A stretch of DNA of 64,000 nt from Paenibacillus sp. 1011MAR3C5. Lineage in GTDB: Bacteria; Bacillota; Bacilli; Paenibacillales; Paenibacillaceae. The stretch covers positions 248,001 through 312,000 of the forward strand of contig NZ_QZCF01000006.1 in assembly GCF_003591485.1 (NCBI RefSeq). Reading direction: 5' to 3'. The number at the start of each line of letters is the position of its first letter. Position 1 is the first letter of the stretch. The position numbers and the translations under genes are program-made. Shown here piece after piece: positions 55,770 through 63,897 of the stretch. Under the pieces are notes generated by a model. The model did no database searches, was not told the DNA's origin, and saw only the letters and a program-made list of their open reading frames with translations.

Positions 55770-57134
55770 TCAAGCCCCCTTATGCACGCTTGGGAAAATC
55801 AGCGTTTGGATAGAATGCGCAGGAATATAACCCTCCGCGATTTGTTCGTTGTTGCGAAGCACATACGGGTGCTGCTCGTCAGAACGGTTCAAGATTACGA
55901 CTACAAGCTCACCGTTCGGGTTTTTGAATGCTGTCGTTTGCAAGGCTTCCGTATATTTGGAGCACGCGACACGAACAGCGCCTGGACGAATGTATTTGCT
56001 GAAATGCCCGATGTAGTAGTACGAAGATTGGAACGTCAGGGAGTCGGACTTCGTGTCTGCAATTATGGGCGCGTCACAATAGTTGCCTACATGGTTCGGG
56101 CCGCCTTGCTCGTCCAGTACGATGTTCCAGTCTGTCCAGCCCTCCATACCGTTGTTCAGATTGCCGATAATGTCATGCGCATAACGCTCGCCGCTCTTCC
56201 ATGAGCCGATCTGCACGCCGCCCTCATGGCAGCCTTCGGTGAACATCAGACCCTTATTCGGGAAGCGATGCTTCACAGCCGACAAGGCATCGAAGTGGTC
56301 GCCAGAGTACCAGTGGAAGCCAAGACCCCAAATGTACTTGGACGCTTCCGCATCCTCGAATGCCGTCTTCGCGCGATCATATACGCGTTCCTTGTTATGA
56401 TCCCAAATCATGATCTTCACATCTTGGCGGCCCGACTTATGCAGCTCCGGTCCGAGATAGTCGCGCACAAAATCACGCTCCTCCTCCGCCGTATAAATGC
56501 AGGAATCCCAAATCTGCACCGCTTTCGCCTCATTCTGTACCGTCAATCCCCAAAGCGGCAGACCTTCCGCCTCATAGGCTTCAATGAACTTGATATAATA
56601 GCGAGCCCAGACATCCCAATATTCCGGCTTCAGCTTGCCGCCATGGTTCATCTCGCCATTGGTCTTCATCCATGCTGGAGGGCTCCAAGGCGAAGCATAG
56701 AACGCAAAGTCATCCCCTGCCAGTTGCTTAGCCTTCTGGATGTATGGAATCATAACCTCGCGGTCATGGCTAATATCGAAGGTGTTCAGTTCCACATCCC
56801 CGTCCTCCACGTAGGAGTAGTTGCCCAGCGCAAAGTCGCAGCTGTTGATATGCGTGCGGCAGATCGTATAGCCAATGCCCTCCTCCGCGTCGTAATAAGC
56901 ATTCAGGATACGATTGCTGTTCTCTTCGCTCAGCTTCGCCGCAGTCACAGCGGAGGCCTCGGTAATCGCGCCGCCGAAGCCGATAATCGACTGGTATTCG
57001 ACGTCTTCATATACATTAATTACCTGGTTCTCTACACCAGCTTCATCCTGCCGCAGCGTCAGTGATGCTACCTCCGTAAGACGGTCTTGCGTACCTTGCG
57101 ATGTTTGAATCGTTTTAACCGTACGAGTAGTCAT
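55770..57134 (-). CDS. Glycoside hydrolase family 30 beta-glucanase/glucosylceramidase-type enzyme
   Basis: The 454-residue protein has FGGAITEASAVTA, YTICRTHINSCDFALGNY, SPWSPPAWMKTNGEMN, the acid/base glutamate in GLTVQNEAKAVQIWDSC and the nucleophile glutamate in MFTEGCHEGG, followed by a C-terminal beta domain. GH30 members of this type hydrolyse beta-1,6- or beta-1,3-glucans, or glucosylceramides. No signal peptide is present, which is unusual because many GH30 glucanases are secreted; an intracellular oligosaccharide substrate such as beta-1,6-gluco-oligosaccharides is inferred. It is the first gene of the GH30-GH3 operon, divergent from an AraC regulator. Confidence 0.93.
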   Translation of the reverse strand: MTTRTVKTIQTSQGTQDRLTEVASLTLRQDEAGVENQVINVYEDVEYQSIIGFGGAITEASAVTAAKLSEENSNRILNAYYDAEEGIGYTICRTHINSCDFALGNYSYVEDGDVELNTFDISHDREVMIPYIQKAKQLAGDDFAFYASPWSPPAWMKTNGEMNHGGKLKPEYWDVWARYYIKFIEAYEAEGLPLWGLTVQNEAKAVQIWDSCIYTAEEERDFVRDYLGPELHKSGRQDVKIMIWDHNKERVYDRAKTAFEDAEASKYIWGLGFHWYSGDHFDALSAVKHRFPNKGLMFTEGCHEGGVQIGSWKSGERYAHDIIGNLNNGMEGWTDWNIVLDEQGGPNHVGNYCDAPIIADTKSDSLTFQSSYYYIGHFSKYIRPGAVRVACSKYTEALQTTAFKNPNGELVVVILNRSDEQHPYVLRNNEQIAEGYIPAHSIQTLIFPSVHKGA

Positions 57135-57180
57135 AATGAATGCATACTCCTTCCTAGATCCGTGATGCTTTCATTATAAG

Positions 57181-57193
57181 GGGAGGCCCTCCC
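57181..57193. promoter_or_regulatory. GC palindrome in the GH30/AraC divergent promoter
   Basis: GGGAGG-C-CCTCCC lies immediately upstream of a minus-strand TATAAT (57174-57179), in the -10/-35 spacer of the GH30 promoter. It could be a regulator site or a leader stem. Confidence 0.4.
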
Positions 57194-57267
57194 TTCTTTG
57201 TAGAAACAATATAATCGAATACATCAACAATCTGATTGAATGTTATAATGATGCGGAGGGGAAGTGA

Positions 57268-58062
57268 ATGTCGATGAATCCCATTAACGTCCAACTGAGT
57301 GAGTTTTCCAGACATGAGGAACCATTCCGCCAAACTTATGGCACTGGTTTAGATACTTATATTATAAGGCTTCAGGTTGAGGGGATCTGCCAGGCGCTCG
57401 TCCATGGCGAGATGAAGGAGATTCGTCCGGGGGACCTGCTGCTATTCCAACCGGGAGATATCTACGATCTGCGCATCGGATACCTGCAAGGGGCGTCCAA
57501 GCTCTCCGGTGATTATTACGTCATGAGCAACGGTCCCGGCATGCGGGAATGGTGGAATCAGAAGGCGAGGCCGACACGGACCAAGATTGCCGAAGACAAT
57601 CGGCTGAAGACGGTCTGGTATCAAATTATTCTGGAGAAGCGTCGTCTTGACGGCGGCAATCCCGATATTGCCTCAGCGCTGGTATGGTCACTGCTCATGC
57701 TGATAGACCGCGCAATCGAGGAGTCGCCAGAGGACCAATCTCCGCTCGCCTATCATGCGCTTCGAATGCGGCAATACATCGAGGAGCATGCGTCGGAGTC
57801 ACTGTCGCTGGACCAGGTGGCCCAGCATACTGGCCTAAGCGTATCCCGTGCCGTTCATCTGTTCAAAGCGCATTTTGGCGTCTCAATTATTGGCTATGCG
57901 CAGCAGCTGCGGCTAAGCCATGCGATCAAGCTGCTGGATCACAGCCCTATGTCGCTGGAGCAGATTGCAGTGGAGAGTGGACTGGGCAGCTATGCGTACT
58001 TCCACCGGTTATTCCGGGAACGGTATGGAATCTCGCCGGGAGCTTATAGGAAGAAAAGGTAG
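57268..58062 (+). CDS. AraC-family transcriptional regulator with cupin-like sensing domain
   Basis: The 264-residue protein has an N-terminal AraC-type beta-barrel (residues about 1-160; EIRPGDLLLFQPGDIYDLR) and a C-terminal double helix-turn-helix at about 170-262 (QVAQHTGLSVSRAVHLFKAHFG, QIAVESGLGSYAYFHRLFRERYGISPGAYR). It should sense a glucan-derived sugar and activate the divergent GH30-GH3 operon. GGGGAAG precedes the ATG. Confidence 0.93.
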   Translation: MSMNPINVQLSEFSRHEEPFRQTYGTGLDTYIIRLQVEGICQALVHGEMKEIRPGDLLLFQPGDIYDLRIGYLQGASKLSGDYYVMSNGPGMREWWNQKARPTRTKIAEDNRLKTVWYQIILEKRRLDGGNPDIASALVWSLLMLIDRAIEESPEDQSPLAYHALRMRQYIEEHASESLSLDQVAQHTGLSVSRAVHLFKAHFGVSIIGYAQQLRLSHAIKLLDHSPMSLEQIAVESGLGSYAYFHRLFRERYGISPGAYRKKR

Positions 58063-58112
58063 GATATGGTATGATAGTGTCCATATACAGTAGAAAGAGA
58101 GAAGTGTGCACA

Positions 58113-58937
58113 TTGGATGTTCTAACAGGCAAAGTTCTATTTATCGCCTTATTTATCCTCATCATTCATAGCATTGAGACGCTCGCCTACGCCGTGCGGC
58201 TGTCGGGAGCCAGGGTCAAGCTGATCGCCTCGGCGCTGTCGCTGTTCAATATGATGGTCATTGTCTCACGTATGGCCAATATGATGCAGCTGCCCGTCAC
58301 GGGCAGTCTGGTCGATACTGCTCCCAAAGAAAATACGCTTGCTTTCGTGGAGCAGCAATACCGCATATTGATCGGCGCTTCTACGCTCGGCACAATTGTG
58401 GGCATTATCTTGCTTCCTACATTCACCGCTCTCTTCTCCCGAGCAATCATCCATATGTCCCAGGAGCGCGGCTCTATTCCATCTCTGGTCAAAAAGGGCT
58501 TCTCCCTTGCATATATCAAACGGGGCATTAAGCACATTCATGTTCCGAAGCTCTCCTATCTCAAGGATATCAAGCTAAAGGATGTGCCTCTCCGGCTGTT
58601 TTTCTTCAATATGATCGTCACGGCCGTGTACACAATCGGAGTTTTATCGGCACTATACGCATCACTTCTCGCTCCTGACCGGTACGGATCCACCAGTATG
58701 GCTTCCGGTCTGGTTAACGGAGTCGCTACCATTCTGCTAGCCCTCTTCATCGACCCCAGAATATCGGTGCTCGCCGACGATGTTGTGAACGGCAGAGGCA
58801 GCTATATGCATCTGAAAGGCATCTCCGTCATCATGATCGCCTCCCGCCTGCTGGGTACGCTTATTGCGCAGCTGCTCTTTATTCCTGGCGCTCACTATAT
58901 TGCCTGGATGACGAAGTTTTTGGTGGAATTTAATTAG
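58113..58937 (+). CDS. amj: Amj-type (YdaH) lipid II flippase
   Basis: About 274 residues with about six to seven membrane helices. The start MDVLTGKVLFIALFILIIHSIETLAYAVRLSG and the segment NMMVIVSRMANMMQLPVTG are typical of the Amj family. In B. subtilis Amj can replace MurJ by flipping lipid II across the membrane for peptidoglycan synthesis. The start is taken as TTG at 58113, with AGAGAGAAG upstream. It follows the AraC regulator by 50 bases and is probably a separate function. Confidence 0.9.
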   Translation: MDVLTGKVLFIALFILIIHSIETLAYAVRLSGARVKLIASALSLFNMMVIVSRMANMMQLPVTGSLVDTAPKENTLAFVEQQYRILIGASTLGTIVGIILLPTFTALFSRAIIHMSQERGSIPSLVKKGFSLAYIKRGIKHIHVPKLSYLKDIKLKDVPLRLFFFNMIVTAVYTIGVLSALYASLLAPDRYGSTSMASGLVNGVATILLALFIDPRISVLADDVVNGRGSYMHLKGISVIMIASRLLGTLIAQLLFIPGAHYIAWMTKFLVEFN

Positions 58938-58946
58938 CGCAAAATA

Positions 58947-58986
58947 AATCGCCGCCCGCTCCCTTTAGTGGAAGCGCGCGGCGATT
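58947..58986. terminator. Terminator between amj and the patatin-lectin gene
   Basis: AATCGCCGC (58947-58955) pairs with GCGGCGATT (58978-58986), extended by inner GC pairs. It ends eight bases before the patatin gene stop. Confidence 0.82.
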
Positions 58987-58993
58987 GTCCTAT

Positions 58994-61216
58994 CTATCCT
59001 CTTGTCGACCACACCGCACGGCCGTCCGGGCGATAGATGACGACATTGCCGTCGTCCTGTACGACGAGGCGGCTGCCAGGATTATTGAAGGTATTGGAAT
59101 GCCAGCGGGAGCGGTTAAGCTCATCGTAAACAACCAAATTCCCGTCCGGCTGCATGATGCACACGCCTGCCGGCGCTCCCGTGCCGCTTGCCCAGATCGC
59201 CGTCCGCTGAATATTCACCTGCGGCGGGTAGGTTACGTTGCAATTGTTCAGCGCTGTCTGCTTTTGCCCTATGAGGGTGTTTAACTGTCGGATTTCGGCT
59301 ATGATACCTGGCTTCTCCCTTGGCGACGCTGTAGATAATTCCGCTTGGAGAAAAGCGACGTTGTTTTGCAAATTCTCTATTTCCGTTGCGATCGGACGGC
59401 ATTGAGACGATAGCGCTCCTGTCGTTCTCGTAATCTTGTACAGGACGAGATTGCCGTCTCCCTGGAAGACAAACGAATACTGCCCGTTCGGCGAATGAAT
59501 GCCTTGTTCGAAAGCGAGAGTTTCCCCCGGCAGCATATCATCGCCTTGCGCCACAGGACCTGTGGACAACCACAAGCCGCGTTCTGGCGCCCAGGGATGG
59601 CGCTCCCATGTCGTCGACCAGCTCTCGGCTTCCGACGGAACATAACCCCCTTTTTGCTGACGCTCGCGCACTAAATCTCGCAAGATATTTTTGAGCGCAC
59701 GGACCTCCCGCATGGCCTGCAGGCTGGCCTCCATTCTCTGCGCAGGGTGAACCGGCCTGCCGTTGCTGTCGTATTCCAGCTTGAAACCGTTCGCCGCATA
59801 CTCCAGCTTCCATATCTCATGCCGCGTCTCATAGATCAGAATCGTATTCCGGTCACGAGAATACTCCTCCGCTACCTGTCGGTAATTCGCTGCATTAGCT
59901 TGCTTGGCCTGATACGTATCGTCTGCCCTCATATAGCCATGCGCCATGCGGATATCAATGAGGCCAGGATCAATCGTCATAATATCGTGAATATCGTTAT
60001 CCGGCTGAATAATGGTCACGTTGATGCCTGGACTCCAGCCGTTATGCGGCTCTACCTCGTTAAGTACAATTTCATTGGTCATAATATCGCTTGTCGAGCG
60101 GTTAATGACATCCCCTACATTCGCGACACCTACATCAAAGGATGGCAGCAGATGGCCGCCTATGGCACTGCGGGCAGGGTCCATTCGGCTATCCGAAGCC
60201 AATACCGCATAAATTTCAGTGGCACCAGCCTGAATAGCCGACTGGATCGGCGCGATCTCCCGTACGCCGCCGTCTACGTAATTCTCACCGCCAAGCTTAA
60301 CAGGCGGGAAAGCCAGCGGAATGGAAGCCGATGCGAGTGTGCCTTGAATTAAGCTGACATTCAAAGGATTCGTCTGAGAAGGATGCGCCGCTTTGCACGC
60401 GGACAACAAGTTGCTCTGATGCGAGATTTGGGCATTCAGATCGCGTATTTGCGCGACCAGCTGCGCCTTCTCCCCGGTAGCGGCTCTATGAAGCTCTTCC
60501 TGAAGATTGGCCCTGCTGAGCTCCAGGTTCTTAATCGTATCTGCAATCGGACGGCATTCCGGGGCCAGCATGGGTCCCGTCTGGACATAGCTGACGCTGT
60601 CGCGTTCCATCAGCTGGCCGGTCTCGGTCACATATCGCAGAGCGCCGCTCTCCAGGGCAACAACACCCAGCCGCAGCTTAATACCGCTCTGTCTTACCTT
60701 GTTCAAATCCAGCTTGGCGGGATCATTCAGCTTCGCTAGAATCGGTCCCAGATTGTATAAGGAACGAGCCTGTGCGTTGACGACTTTGCCAAGCTCTCGT
60801 TTCAACTCATCCAAATCGCCTACTACCTGAGCAATATCATAGGCGACCCATGCCCAGCCGATCGGCCCCAGTCCCAGCTTCGCTACCTCCAACGCAACCG
60901 TCCCGAGCTGGCGGCCAGCCGACTCGTTCAGAAATTTGATAATTTCCGAGTTCTGAACGTTCACCAGCCAAGCTTCCTCTTTCCACATATCCGCACTCGT
61001 TTTCAATTCGCGCCATATCCCCATCAGTCCGCGCAGACCGCGAGTGGCATCGTTGCCGTCTCCCTCGCCTTCCGTAAGCTTGATTGCATTAATCGCACCC
61101 ACCGACGTGCCTGTTATAACCGTGGGTTTAATGTTGCGTTCATAGAGATAGCGCACCGCTCCTACCTGAAAATCTCCGCGCGCTCCTCCGCCGCTAAGTA
61201 CCAATCCGACAGCCAT
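58994..61216 (-). CDS. Patatin-like phospholipase with bulb-type lectin domain and two helical-hairpin inserts
   Basis: The 740-residue protein begins with a patatin fold: oxyanion glycine motif GGGARG at 9-14, nucleophile S38 in GTSVG and catalytic D315 in DGGVRE, a complete Ser-Asp dyad for lipid acyl hydrolysis. A middle helical region follows. The C-terminal domain (about 550-740) has three mannose-lectin motifs Q-x-D-x-N-x-V-x-Y starting at 585, 689 and 720. Two similar modules bounded by cysteines, C221-C274 and C606-C659, each 54 residues, are inserted in the lipase loop before the catalytic Asp and in the lectin domain. There is no signal peptide. The ATG at 61216 follows GGGAGGAAC; an in-frame TTG five codons upstream overlaps that site. 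It could bind glycans and cut membrane lipids of a competitor or of its own envelope. Confidence 0.9.
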   Translation of the reverse strand: MAVGLVLSGGGARGDFQVGAVRYLYERNIKPTVITGTSVGAINAIKLTEGEGDGNDATRGLRGLMGIWRELKTSADMWKEEAWLVNVQNSEIIKFLNESAGRQLGTVALEVAKLGLGPIGWAWVAYDIAQVVGDLDELKRELGKVVNAQARSLYNLGPILAKLNDPAKLDLNKVRQSGIKLRLGVVALESGALRYVTETGQLMERDSVSYVQTGPMLAPECRPIADTIKNLELSRANLQEELHRAATGEKAQLVAQIRDLNAQISHQSNLLSACKAAHPSQTNPLNVSLIQGTLASASIPLAFPPVKLGGENYVDGGVREIAPIQSAIQAGATEIYAVLASDSRMDPARSAIGGHLLPSFDVGVANVGDVINRSTSDIMTNEIVLNEVEPHNGWSPGINVTIIQPDNDIHDIMTIDPGLIDIRMAHGYMRADDTYQAKQANAANYRQVAEEYSRDRNTILIYETRHEIWKLEYAANGFKLEYDSNGRPVHPAQRMEASLQAMREVRALKNILRDLVRERQQKGGYVPSEAESWSTTWERHPWAPERGLWLSTGPVAQGDDMLPGETLAFEQGIHSPNGQYSFVFQGDGNLVLYKITRTTGALSSQCRPIATEIENLQNNVAFLQAELSTASPREKPGIIAEIRQLNTLIGQKQTALNNCNVTYPPQVNIQRTAIWASGTGAPAGVCIMQPDGNLVVYDELNRSRWHSNTFNNPGSRLVVQDDGNVVIYRPDGRAVWSTRG

Positions 61217-61711
61217 TTCCGTTCCTCCCAATTTCCTTTTATTTGCAGACCCGTATAGAGCATATTCTGGGGATTTCGGCTAAAGACTGCGGAGCAAAAA
61301 GTTTATATTGCGGAAATTTTCAGTTTTTTATATCCATTCATTTATCGGACCCGAAAGGAGCATACGGTGTAATAGAACAACGGAGTGAGTTGGTGTGATG
61401 CATGCAATTCATAAGAGGTGAATTTCATGCAGCCTTTTCGATATCGGTTGGCTCATGAACATCCGATCTTCTTGTTAAGGATAGCTATGGGCTTGTGAAA
61501 GGCCGGGGGAGTCTATTAGAGGTTTTGTGAACATGTGGAATCCATTAACCTCGCCATAGGAGGTATTCAATCCGATAGCAGCCCGCCGCATCGTAGCTGT
61601 CAAGAATGAATACGGGAACGGACGAAATGATGTCCTGCTTGAGTCAGAATGAATACGCTCCGCATGCGATAAGCGATGAAAAATTAAGGGAAGCTCTTTC
61701 AATATGACGCC
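61217..61711. other. Gap of about 500 bases without a clear gene
   Basis: The only notable item is a 23-codon plus-strand ORF (61427-61498, MQPFRYRLAHEHPIFLLRIA...) with a fair site (AGAGGTGA), too weak to call a gene. Peptide IVAVKNEYGNGRNDVLLESE (61593-61652) lies in another plus frame without a start. The stretch may be decayed coding sequence. Confidence 0.35.
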
Positions 61712-62065
61712 TTATACCGAGGTATTGCCTTTTACGATCTCTCTCAACACATTCCTGGCGAGCCTTGCCTTCTCTTCATTCGCTTCACGAAGCATGCTCA
61801 CGACTTCCTGGATGCTTTCATCCAGCGGCGTAGCCTCAAACCCCTCATCTATGTAAGCAAATAGCTGAATCAAGTTCACATCAAGCGACTCTGCGATCTT
61901 GGCCAGATTCAAGAGCGACACATTCTTTTCGCCCCGTTCAATCTGTCCGATATATGAAAAATGAAACCCGCCCTTCTCTCCAAGCGACTCTTGCGAAAGC
62001 CCTTTCTCCTTCCGCAGCACCCGAATACGGGTTCCCACAAGCTTCAGTACTTCTCTGTCCTTCAT
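61712..62065 (-). CDS. Small XRE-family transcriptional regulator
   Basis: The 117-residue protein has a helix-turn-helix at about residues 9-64 (LVGTRIRVLRKEKGLSQESLGEKGGFHFSYIGQIERGEKNVSLLNLAKIAESLDV) and a short helical C-terminus that probably dimerises. It is similar in layout to restriction-modification control proteins and SinR-like repressors. It diverges from a small helical protein gene and likely controls it; GATATC repeats lie between. Confidence 0.88.
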   Translation of the reverse strand: MKDREVLKLVGTRIRVLRKEKGLSQESLGEKGGFHFSYIGQIERGEKNVSLLNLAKIAESLDVNLIQLFAYIDEGFEATPLDESIQEVVSMLREANEEKARLARNVLREIVKGNTSV

Positions 62066-62128
62066 GATGGCTCACCTCTCTCTATGACAAAAGTGTAGAC
62101 AAGTTTCTCAAAGGTAAACACCAAATAA

Positions 62129-62154
62129 ATGATATCATTGATTTTTTTGATATC
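62129..62154. promoter_or_regulatory. Paired GATATC sites in the XRE divergent promoter
   Basis: ATGATATCAT is a perfect 10-base palindrome at 62129-62138, and GATATC recurs at 62149-62154, 18 bases further. Two spaced half-helical sites suit a dimeric XRE regulator; the region is AT-rich. Confidence 0.45.
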
Positions 62155-62207
62155 TATATGTATTATTGTGAAGATTGTACTTTTTCAGGTTCAAGGAGGC
62201 TGCCAAC

Positions 62208-62618
62208 GTGGAGGATCACGTTCAGCGTAAGATCGAGGGGTATTATACCCTGGCACATTACCATATGCTGCTGGCCTATCGGTTGCAGGATGACAACCAA
62301 AGCCGTACTTCTCTACAGCTCTGCAACTCCGCATTTCTAGCCATGTTGAGAGCGCTATGCTGGCATGAGAACAGGTTCAAGCTTCACGCCAACCTCTCCA
62401 TGTTGGACTTAATCGCGTGCATCCATACGGATACGAACCCTGGAGACGACCTGCTGATTCACTACACGAAGCTGAGCGACTTGGCGCTCGGCCCTCCTCC
62501 TGGCAACGGCACGTTGGAGAACCATAACCTGGACCACATCATCCGACAAACGGATATGTTCCTGAACCGCTTATTCTCACGGATAAGCGGATTGCATCGT
62601 TCCTGGCGCTTTGACTAG
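62208..62618 (+). CDS. Small helical protein of unknown function
   Basis: About 136 residues from a GTG at 62208 with AAGGAGG eight bases upstream; the longer frame has no site. It is mostly alpha-helical, with GYYTLAHYHMLLAYRLQDDNQS, an FLAMLRALCWHENRF helix, HANLSMLDLIACIH and a late HNLDHIIRQTDMFLNRLF. The layout loosely resembles HEPN-like domains, but no RxxxxH motif is seen. Location beside an XRE regulator may mean a toxin-antitoxin-like or controlled gene; this is weak. Confidence 0.55.
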   Translation: MEDHVQRKIEGYYTLAHYHMLLAYRLQDDNQSRTSLQLCNSAFLAMLRALCWHENRFKLHANLSMLDLIACIHTDTNPGDDLLIHYTKLSDLALGPPPGNGTLENHNLDHIIRQTDMFLNRLFSRISGLHRSWRFD

Positions 62619-62696
62619 TCTCCCTTGCTTTCTCCCCGCGGCCATGCCATCATCACTATATAGAAACTTTGCGAAAGAATGGCAAGGAGGGGCACG

Positions 62697-63836
62697 ATGA
62701 TTCATTTTGAGTCGGATCGTTATGAAGCCGTCTATGCGGGAGAACGCATCCAGCTTCTGCCCAAGGAATTCGCCTTGCTGCGCTTCCTCTATGAGCATGC
62801 GGGTCGCTCCTTCTCAAGAGACGCCTTGCTCGATGCGGTCTGGCCGCTGGAGGAGCCAAGCGACCGGACGGTGGACGATCATATCTACCGGGTTCGCAAA
62901 AAAGTAGCGAAGTGGTCGCATTTGCTCCAGATTGTGACGATTCGCGGCCAAGGCTATAGGCTGGTGCGCCATGATACGACGGAGCAGCATAGCCCGCTTC
63001 TGCAAGACGATCAATTCGCTGCTGATGTAAGCCGCATGTTCTCCAAATATCATAGTCTCGGCATGGGGGCCGCTATGCAATTGCTGGCTGCGAATCGCGA
63101 AGTGCTCAGCCTGCCTGGCGATCCGTACTACGACGTCTATATCCACTTTGTGAGGGGAGATTTCAAATCGCTGCTGGAGGCGGACAGTATCAATAGCCTG
63201 CAGAAGGCCGCCTATGCGATCTTTATTTACTCCGCCTTGCAACCAGAGCCAGCAGCTTCGATCCCTTTCTTTGAAAAACTGATTGCGCGAGAGCATATCC
63301 TATCACCGGCATGGCGGAACGACTTGCGATTAAACGCGGTGCTCATGTATCTGGAAACCGGGATGCTGCTTAGAGCGCGAGAAGAGCTGGATGCGATTCG
63401 CGACGACATTGCTGAGCTCCACTCCCCGAGCTTTTCAGCCATATTTCTGTTGAAAGAAATGTACCTTCATGTGGAGGAGGGCCAGCTTCAGGAAGCCGAA
63501 GCCAAGCTGCAAGCATGCGAAGAGCTTCTCGCCCTTCACCCGATCCAGCGGGAACGGGGAGCTTGTCTTGTCGCCAAGGCTATGCTGCTGTACCGCCAAG
63601 GTGACATCCGCTCCGCGAGACAAGCGCTAGACGACGGCATCGATACAACGAGACGGACGCAGTTCATCCCCCATCTGCTTGCCAACCTGAGATTGGCGCT
63701 GTCTTACCTCGGCAGACATCCGTATGATGAGACTTATCGCCAGAACTATCAACGGCAATGGGACCAACTAGACGAACAATATCGCTTCGACGAGCTGCGA
63801 ACCAAGGCGGAGCGCATGCTTCGAAAGTGTCTCTGA
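62697..63836 (+). CDS. Winged-helix transcriptional regulator with TPR-like domain
   Basis: About 379 residues. Residues 1-100 are an OmpR/PhoB-type winged helix (LLPKEFALLRFLYEHAGRSFSRDALLDAVW, DRTVDDHIYRVRKKV, IRGQGYRLV) without a receiver domain. The remainder is a helical repeat region of TPR type (EEGQLQEAEAKLQACEELLALHPIQRERGACLVAKAMLLYRQGDIRSARQALDDG). It is a one-component regulator whose TPR part may bind a peptide or protein. AAGGAGG precedes the ATG at 62697. The MFS gene 61 bases downstream on the same strand is a candidate target. Confidence 0.88.
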   Translation: MIHFESDRYEAVYAGERIQLLPKEFALLRFLYEHAGRSFSRDALLDAVWPLEEPSDRTVDDHIYRVRKKVAKWSHLLQIVTIRGQGYRLVRHDTTEQHSPLLQDDQFAADVSRMFSKYHSLGMGAAMQLLAANREVLSLPGDPYYDVYIHFVRGDFKSLLEADSINSLQKAAYAIFIYSALQPEPAASIPFFEKLIAREHILSPAWRNDLRLNAVLMYLETGMLLRAREELDAIRDDIAELHSPSFSAIFLLKEMYLHVEEGQLQEAEAKLQACEELLALHPIQRERGACLVAKAMLLYRQGDIRSARQALDDGIDTTRRTQFIPHLLANLRLALSYLGRHPYDETYRQNYQRQWDQLDEQYRFDELRTKAERMLRKCL

Positions 63837-63897
63837 TCATTCTCTGACATTCCCCTGTTACGATCATCTTAACGATGTCGTCAGGGGGGTTTTTCTT

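Noticed and set aside
61475..61702. 75-codon minus-strand ORF in the gap
   Set aside because: No ribosome binding site, no recognisable motif and odd composition.
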